Assembly (NCBI GenBank): GCA_035691285.1
Contig: DASSJI010000097.1
Coordinates: 1-63,709 of the forward strand
Length of the DNA stretch: 63,709 nucleotides
Direction: 5' to 3'
DNA from: DATFEN01 sp035691285
GTDB taxonomy: Bacteria; Acidobacteriota; Vicinamibacteria; Fen-336
The notes beneath the pieces are model-generated. The model had not been told where the DNA came from. It ran no database searches and saw only the letters and a list, made by a program, of their open reading frames with translations. The first letter of the stretch is position 1. Every line of letters begins with the position of its first letter. Below are positions 59,318-63,709 of the stretch, in pieces. Made by a program: the position numbers and the translations under genes.

Positions 59318-61665
59318 AACGCGGGGGCCCAGAGGCGGATGCGGCCGTCGGAGAGGGCCGCGACCACGTGGTCGCTGGCGCCGTATAGACCTACCGCCGC
59401 GTAGTTCTCTCCCGACGGCCCCCAGAGGACCACCGAGGCGGCCGACGACGTCACGTCCCAGATGTGGACCGCGTTGTCCTGCGCGACCGTCGCGAGGTGC
59501 CGTCCGTCCGGGAAGAACGCCATCGAGACGGTGGGCTTCGTGCGGCTGGGCTGCGCCGTGAAGACCAGCTCCCGGCTCTCCACGTCGTAGACGCGGATGC
59601 TGCGGTCGTGACTCGCGGCGGCGACGCGCTTCCCGTCGGGCGCGAGGAGCAGGAGGCTGATCTGGGCCTCGGGGCCGCGGATCGATCCCACGAGCCGACA
59701 GGTGCGCGCGTCGGCCAGGCGCAGCACCTTGTTGGCATGGCCGGTGAGGAGCCAGGCGCCACCCGGGCCCGCGTAGGTCATCGCCGTCACGCCCGCCGGC
59801 TGCCGGTGCAGCTCGCGGCGCGACTCGCCCTCGCGGGCGGCGGCCAGGCTCCAGAGCTTGAGGTTCGAGTCCATGCCCCCGCTGGCCAGCGTCGAGCCGT
59901 CCGGCGAGAAGGCCAGGGCGCCGACGGAGCTCTCGTGACGCAGCTTGAGGGGGACCTCCATGCCCTTCTCCATGTCCCACACGTGCACGGCTCCGTCCAC
60001 GTGGCCCGAGGCGAGCCAGCGCCCGTCAGCGGAGAGCGCGAGGGCGAGGCCCGCCGCGTCGTGGCCGGTGCGTCGGTGCATCCCGGAGCGGAGCGTCAAC
60101 CTCTTCACTCGCGAGCGCAGGTCCCAGACGCGGATCGCCCCGTCGGTCCCCGACACGACGAGCGCGTCGCGGCCCGGGGCGACCAGGGCCGTGGCGGAGC
60201 CCGGCGGCTCGCCGAAGAGCGCCACCTCGCGGAACAGCGCGGCGCCGCGCTCGGCCAGCAGCTCGAAGAAGCCCGTCGCCAGCCGCGGCGGAGGCGTGAG
60301 CATCGCGGCCGCCGGAAGCGCCGCGCCGGTGGCGACCGAGAGGACGGTGGACGGCATCGGGGCTGAAGCCGCTGGCCGCGTCGGCACGGCCGCCTGTGGC
60401 GAGGGGGCCGGGGGCGACCCGCGCCCGACCGTCGGCGCCTCGCTCAGGCGCTCTTCCAGCTCGCGCACCAGGGCCACCAGCTCGGGGCGCGACGGCTCGA
60501 GGGCCTGGGCGCGGCGCGCGGCGCTCATGGCCCCTTCGAGGTCCTCACGGGCGAACAGCGAGCGCGCGTCCTCCAGCGCGCTACTGTAGGCGCTCTCACG
60601 TGCCTCGGACGTGAGCGGCCGCTCTCCCGAAGGCGTCAAGCCCAACATCACCTGCAGCGCGTCGGCCATCTCCGCGCAGTCGCGGAATCGCGCCGCCGGG
60701 TCCTTGGCGAGGGCCCGCTCCACGATCGCCGCCACTCCGGGCTGCAGGCCCAGGGCCACGGCGTCGAGGGGCGGGGGCGGCTCGTGCACGATCTTGTAGA
60801 CGAGGGCGGCGATCGTCGGCGCGTCGAAGGGGCGCTCTCCCTTCAGCAGCTCGTACAGCACGATGCCGGTGGCCCACATGTCCGCGCGATGGTCCACGCG
60901 CCCGCCCCGCAGCACCTCGGGCGCCATGTAGCTGGGGGTGCCGAGCACGAGGCCGGTGCGGGTCATCGAGGAGTCCTCGAGCCGCGCGATGCCGAAGTCC
61001 ACGATCTTCACCGTGCCGTCGTTCAGCAGGCGGATGTTGGCCGGCTTCACGTCGCGGTGGAACACGCCGCGCTTGTGGGCGAAGTCCAGGGCGCGGCAGA
61101 TGTCGACGACGATGCGGATCTTCTGGGCGGTGCCGAGGCGGCCGGGCGGGGTCATGGCCTGGGCGAGGTCCATGCCCTCGAGGAGCTCCATGGCGATGAA
61201 GAGCGTGCCGTCCACCTCGCCCAGCTCGTAGATCGTGACGATGTTGGGGTGCTGGAGCCGCGCCGCCGCCCGGGCCTCGCGCTGGAAGCGCGCCATCGTG
61301 TCCGCCTTGGCGAGCAGCTCGGGCGCGACCGTCTTGAGCGCCAGCTCCCGGTCGAGGATCGGGTCGCGGGCGCGGTAGACGTGTCCCATCGCCCCGTGGC
61401 CGAGGCTGGCGACGATCTCGAACTTGCCGAGCTTCTGCGTGGTCTTCTCGGAGCAGAGGGAGTGAGGCGCTAATGATAGCGCCCCTCGGCCGATGTCCCG
61501 CGACCCGCAGGCGGGACCCGGGGGAGCGCCGTGGCTGGCGCTCCCCCGGGAGAACGGGACTACTCGAAGCTGAAGTACGCGACCGCGTCGCTCGCGGCCG
61601 GGAGCGTTGACAGGGGGTACGCGCAGGCGCGAGATTCGGGCTCTCAGCGGAGGCCAGATGTTCAA
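59314..61665 (-). CDS. Ser/Thr protein kinase with WD40 propeller (start unresolved)
   Basis: Up to 783 residues. The kinase domain is complete (GHGAMGHVYRARD, LALK, FHRDVKPANIRL, VDFGIAR, APEVLRGG). After a helical linker (about 360-460), the C-terminal part is a WD40 propeller with units such as AIRVWDLRSR, AVHVWDMEKG, NLKLWSLAA, SIRVYDVES and AVHIWDVTS. No ATG, GTG or TTG occurs in frame between 61663 and the glycine loop. So the start is either the ATG at 61665, which overlaps the divergent amidohydrolase start, a non-standard codon near 61490, or a sequencing error. Homology begins at about 61435 (KTTQKLGKFEIVASLGHG). No membrane helix is seen. Confidence 0.8.
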   Translation of the reverse strand: MNIWPPLRARISRLRVPPVNAPGRERRGRVLQLRVVPFSRGSASHGAPPGPACGSRDIGRGALSLAPHSLCSEKTTQKLGKFEIVASLGHGAMGHVYRARDPILDRELALKTVAPELLAKADTMARFQREARAAARLQHPNIVTIYELGEVDGTLFIAMELLEGMDLAQAMTPPGRLGTAQKIRIVVDICRALDFAHKRGVFHRDVKPANIRLLNDGTVKIVDFGIARLEDSSMTRTGLVLGTPSYMAPEVLRGGRVDHRADMWATGIVLYELLKGERPFDAPTIAALVYKIVHEPPPPLDAVALGLQPGVAAIVERALAKDPAARFRDCAEMADALQVMLGLTPSGERPLTSEARESAYSSALEDARSLFAREDLEGAMSAARRAQALEPSRPELVALVRELEERLSEAPTVGRGSPPAPSPQAAVPTRPAASAPMPSTVLSVATGAALPAAAMLTPPPRLATGFFELLAERGAALFREVALFGEPPGSATALVAPGRDALVVSGTDGAIRVWDLRSRVKRLTLRSGMHRRTGHDAAGLALALSADGRWLASGHVDGAVHVWDMEKGMEVPLKLRHESSVGALAFSPDGSTLASGGMDSNLKLWSLAAAREGESRRELHRQPAGVTAMTYAGPGGAWLLTGHANKVLRLADARTCRLVGSIRGPEAQISLLLLAPDGKRVAAASHDRSIRVYDVESRELVFTAQPSRTKPTVSMAFFPDGRHLATVAQDNAVHIWDVTSSAASVVLWGPSGENYAAVGLYGASDHVVAALSDGRIRLWAPAL
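61517..61550. other. Long perfect inverted repeat (14-bp stem)
   Basis: CCCGGGGGAGCGCC, loop GTGGCT, GGCGCTCCCCCGGG: a perfect 14-bp stem in the gap between the WD40 kinase and the amidohydrolase. A smaller stem CCCGC-AG-GCGGG sits beside it at 61504-61515. No T-run follows in either direction. It would form a strong leader hairpin on a kinase mRNA starting further upstream, or it could be an operator. Confidence 0.5.
61607..61636 (+). promoter_or_regulatory. Candidate promoter of the amidohydrolase gene
   Basis: TTGACA at 61607-61612, then 18 bases, then GAGATT at 61631-61636. The -35 is perfect and the -10 weak. The ATG at 61658 is preceded by GGAGG (61649-61653). Confidence 0.35.
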
Positions 61666-63112
61666 GGATTCGAATCGGGAGCCCGCTCTGCCCGTTCGCC
61701 TCGACCCGGTGTCGAACGGCGAGGTGCTGCCGGCGGCGAGCCCGCGGCTTCGCGCCGCGCAGGAGCTGGCCCGCGCGGAGGCTGCCCGTCACGCGTGGCG
61801 CCTCGGCGTCTCCCGGCGCGCGTTCCTCGAGAGCGCCGCCGGCGCTGCGACGACGCTCATCGCCGTGAACCGCGTGTGGGCCGGCACCCGGCCCGGCGGC
61901 TACTTCGCCGTCAGCCCGGCGATGGCCCAGGACCCGGCGGCTGCGCGCACGGTCCTGGCGGGCGACGAGTTCGTCTTCGACGTGCAGACGCACCACGTCA
62001 GCCCCGACCGCTCCTGGCTGCCCGAGAACCCGCATTTCGACTTCCTCAACAAGCTGCCGCAGGGCCGCTGCAGCGAGAGCGACCCGCTCCGCTGCTACTC
62101 GCGCCATCACTTCGTCAAGGAGATCTTCATGGACAGCGACACCGACGTCGCGGTCCTCTCGGGTCTCCCGGCCGCCCCCATGACCACGCCGGTAACCCAG
62201 AAGGAGATGGACGAGACCCGGCGCGTGGTCGAGATGCTCGAAGGCTGGCCGCGGCTCCGCGTGCTCGGGCAGGTGCTCCCGAACCTGGCGCCGCTCGAGG
62301 CCCAGCTCGACGGCATGCAGCGCCTCGTGGAGGACGAGGGCGTCCGCGCCTGGAAGGTCTACACGCAGTGGGGCCCGAACGGGAAGGGCTTCTGGCTGGA
62401 CGACCCGAAGACCGGGATCCCGATGATCGAGAAGGCGCGGAAGCTCGGAGCGAACGTCATCTGCATCCACAAGGGCCTCTCGCTCCTGGGCTTCGACCCG
62501 CTCTATGCGGGCTGCCGGGACGTCGGGCCGGTGGCGAAGATGTTCCCGGACGTGCAGTTCGTGGTGTACCACTCGGGCTTCGACTTCCCGTTCGAGGAGG
62601 GCGCGCACGACCCGAAGGCCGAAGGCGGGATCAGCTCGCTCGTCCGCTCACTGCACGACAGCGGCATCCGGCCCAACACGAACGTGTGGGCCGAGCTGGG
62701 CACGACCTGGCGCGTCGTGCTGGGGCATCCCACGCCGGCGGCCCACGCCCTCGGCAAGCTGCTCAAGTTCGTCGGGGAGGACCGCGTTCTCTGGGGGACC
62801 GACTGCGTGTGGTACGGCTCGCCGCAGGACCAGATCCAGGCCTTCCGCGCGTTCCAGATCGCGCCGGAGCTGCGCGAGGCCCACGGCTATCCCGAGCTGA
62901 CGCGCGAGCTCAAGGCCAAGGTTTTCGGGCTCTCCGCCGCGCGGCTCTTCGGGCTGGACGTCGCGGACGTGAGGCGGCGGCTGCGTGGCGACCGCGTCGC
63001 CCAGGCCCGGGCCGACTACGCGAACGACCCGCGGCCCAGCGGCCTGACCTACGGCCCGCGGACGCGCGCGCAGTTCCTGAGGCACCTCGCGCGGCAGACC
63101 GGGCCGGCCTGA
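61658..63112 (+). CDS. Tat-exported amidohydrolase-2 family protein
   Basis: 484 residues from the ATG at 61658, chosen for the GGAGG 4-5 bases upstream over the ATG at 61607. The N-terminal region holds a twin-arginine signal, SRRAFLESAAGAATTLIAV, at about 65-85, so export is likely. The barrel is of the amidohydrolase-2 type: VFDVQTHHVSP, ICIHKGLSL, VVYHSGFDFPFEEG and WGTDCVWYG, which supply the metal-binding His/Asp set. Such enzymes decarboxylate or hydrolyse aromatic and other small carboxylates; the substrate is unknown. Confidence 0.85.
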   Translation: MFKDSNREPALPVRLDPVSNGEVLPAASPRLRAAQELARAEAARHAWRLGVSRRAFLESAAGAATTLIAVNRVWAGTRPGGYFAVSPAMAQDPAAARTVLAGDEFVFDVQTHHVSPDRSWLPENPHFDFLNKLPQGRCSESDPLRCYSRHHFVKEIFMDSDTDVAVLSGLPAAPMTTPVTQKEMDETRRVVEMLEGWPRLRVLGQVLPNLAPLEAQLDGMQRLVEDEGVRAWKVYTQWGPNGKGFWLDDPKTGIPMIEKARKLGANVICIHKGLSLLGFDPLYAGCRDVGPVAKMFPDVQFVVYHSGFDFPFEEGAHDPKAEGGISSLVRSLHDSGIRPNTNVWAELGTTWRVVLGHPTPAAHALGKLLKFVGEDRVLWGTDCVWYGSPQDQIQAFRAFQIAPELREAHGYPELTRELKAKVFGLSAARLFGLDVADVRRRLRGDRVAQARADYANDPRPSGLTYGPRTRAQFLRHLARQTGPA

Positions 63113-63254
63113 TTCGCGTGCGGACGCCTTTCGTGAGAGACTGAGGGTCCTTCGCGCTCCAGACGGGAGCCGCGCAGACGGCGGCATTTCCGGCAAGTCC
63201 CCCGTTCAAGAAGATCCGACGCCGGCAAGCACCCATAAGGGGACACGAACGTCC

Positions 63255-63709
63255 ATGCCTTTCTCCTCCTTCGGCCTCCGGGCCGAGCTTCTCCAGGGCG
63301 TCCGCGAGCTCGGCTTCACGCGACCCACGCCGATCCAGACCGAGGCCATTCCGCCGGCCCTCGAGGGGCGCGACGTGCTCGCCTGTGCCATGACCGGCAG
63401 CGGCAAGACCGCGGCCTTCCTCCTGCCCATCCTCCAGCGCCTCGCGGACAAGCCGCGCCGCACCACGCGGGCGCTGGTGCTGACGCCGACCCGCGAGCTG
63501 GCCGCCCAGATCGCGCAGCACCTCGACGAGCTCGCGGTCCACACGCCGCTCACGGGCGCCGCGGTGTTCGGCGGAGTCGGGATGGGGCCGCAGGAGCACG
63601 CGTTCCGGAGCGGGGTGGACGTGATCGTGGCGACGCCGGGTCGCCTGCTCGACCATTTCCGGCAGCGCTACGCGAGCCTGCAGGGCCTCGAGGTGCTGGT
63701 CCTCGACGA
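63255..63709 (+). CDS. DEAD-box RNA helicase (3' partial)
   Basis: 151 codons from the ATG at 63255 to the window edge. It has the Q motif with PTPIQTEAIPPAL, motif I AMTGSGKTAAF, motif Ia PTRELAAQI, GG, and motif Ib TPGRLLDHF; the sequence stops at LVLD, the first three letters of the DEAD box. AAGGGGAC about 9 bases upstream serves as the ribosome site. Family members unwind short RNA duplexes in ribosome assembly or cold growth (RhlE-like). Upstream 142 bases (63113-63254) hold nothing I can name. Confidence 0.95.
   Translation, partial: MPFSSFGLRAELLQGVRELGFTRPTPIQTEAIPPALEGRDVLACAMTGSGKTAAFLLPILQRLADKPRRTTRALVLTPTRELAAQIAQHLDELAVHTPLTGAAVFGGVGMGPQEHAFRSGVDVIVATPGRLLDHFRQRYASLQGLEVLVLD

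Noticed and set aside
63113..63254. Terminator or small gene before the DEAD-box helicase
   Set aside because: No convincing hairpin with T-run and no frame with a ribosome site; the A/G-rich patch at the end is the helicase ribosome site.
1..63709. CRISPR arrays, rRNA, prophage or insertion sequences
   Set aside because: No direct-repeat arrays, no transposase or integrase, and only one tRNA were found on reading both strands.

Overview
The window is GC-rich bacterial chromosome, around 70% G+C by eye. It holds about 56 protein-coding genes or gene remnants and one tRNA, with almost no intergenic DNA; no gap exceeds about 200 bases. The VWFA-related protein at 7558 resembles a family expanded in Acidobacteriota. 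The many Ser/Thr kinases with PEGA or WD40 tails, the bactofilin, and the hpnC/hpnD/hpnE squalene genes fit Acidobacteriota (Thermoanaerobaculia or Vicinamibacteria-like) or another large-genome soil or sediment phylum. This placement is inference, because no rRNA or classical marker phylogeny is available here. The sequence opens inside one gene and closes inside another. There is no prophage, IS element, rRNA operon or CRISPR array.

Layout. 1-6.6 kb: a broken kinase/FlgO-like gene, a catalytically odd patatin-like membrane protein, fused aspartokinase-homoserine dehydrogenase, and a fused homocysteine methyltransferase-methylenetetrahydrofolate reductase. 6.6-14 kb: a zinc metallopeptidase, a VWFA protein, a bactofilin-lpxD-PAP2 envelope operon, a CoA-transferase preceded by an 18-residue SDR fossil, and uvrB. 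14-19.3 kb: an SGNH hydrolase, a Tat-exported flavin oxidoreductase, an O-methyltransferase, a cystathionine lyase-like enzyme and a secreted RidA. 19.3-27.2 kb: sulP and gpmA run leftward, and hpnC-cstA-hpnD-hpnE-membrane protein run rightward from an overlapping divergent promoter. 27-31.5 kb: a GAF-PAS-PAS histidine kinase, a double-length ThyX, def and mscL.

31.5-42 kb is the most distinctive part. A co-directional, largely overlapping series encodes two related alpha-helical-repeat proteins around a RodZ-like HTH/membrane protein, a J-domain/TPR protein, a PP2C phosphatase, a PEGA-tailed Ser/Thr kinase, a secreted TPR/beta-propeller protein, a secreted PEGA/PDZ protein, an FHA protein and a dCMP deaminase. 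It reads as a complete write/erase/read phospho-signalling unit joined to periplasmic repeat proteins, without any secretion-system genes. 42-51 kb is a second signalling block: a hybrid histidine kinase, a lone receiver, two EAL proteins with degenerate GGDEF halves, a polytopic membrane protein and a V4R/TIGR02265-like protein. Divergent from it, across overlapping -10 elements, is an MshEN-domain protein (a c-di-GMP-binding fold).

51-63.7 kb: a tiny basic protein, an MFS exporter, tRNA-Leu(GAG) with a textbook promoter and hairpin, a three-gene operon of a deoxyhypusine-synthase-like protein and two paralogous phytoene-desaturase-like oxidoreductases, tag glycosylase, an M2/M3-like metallopeptidase coupled to a WD40 Ser/Thr kinase, a Tat-exported amidohydrolase, and the start of a DEAD-box helicase. 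Genes are tightly packed and many junctions are ATGA, GTGA or TGATG overlaps. Several operon heads carry a TAnnnT hexamer only 6-17 bases before the start codon, which suggests leaderless or very short-leader transcripts.
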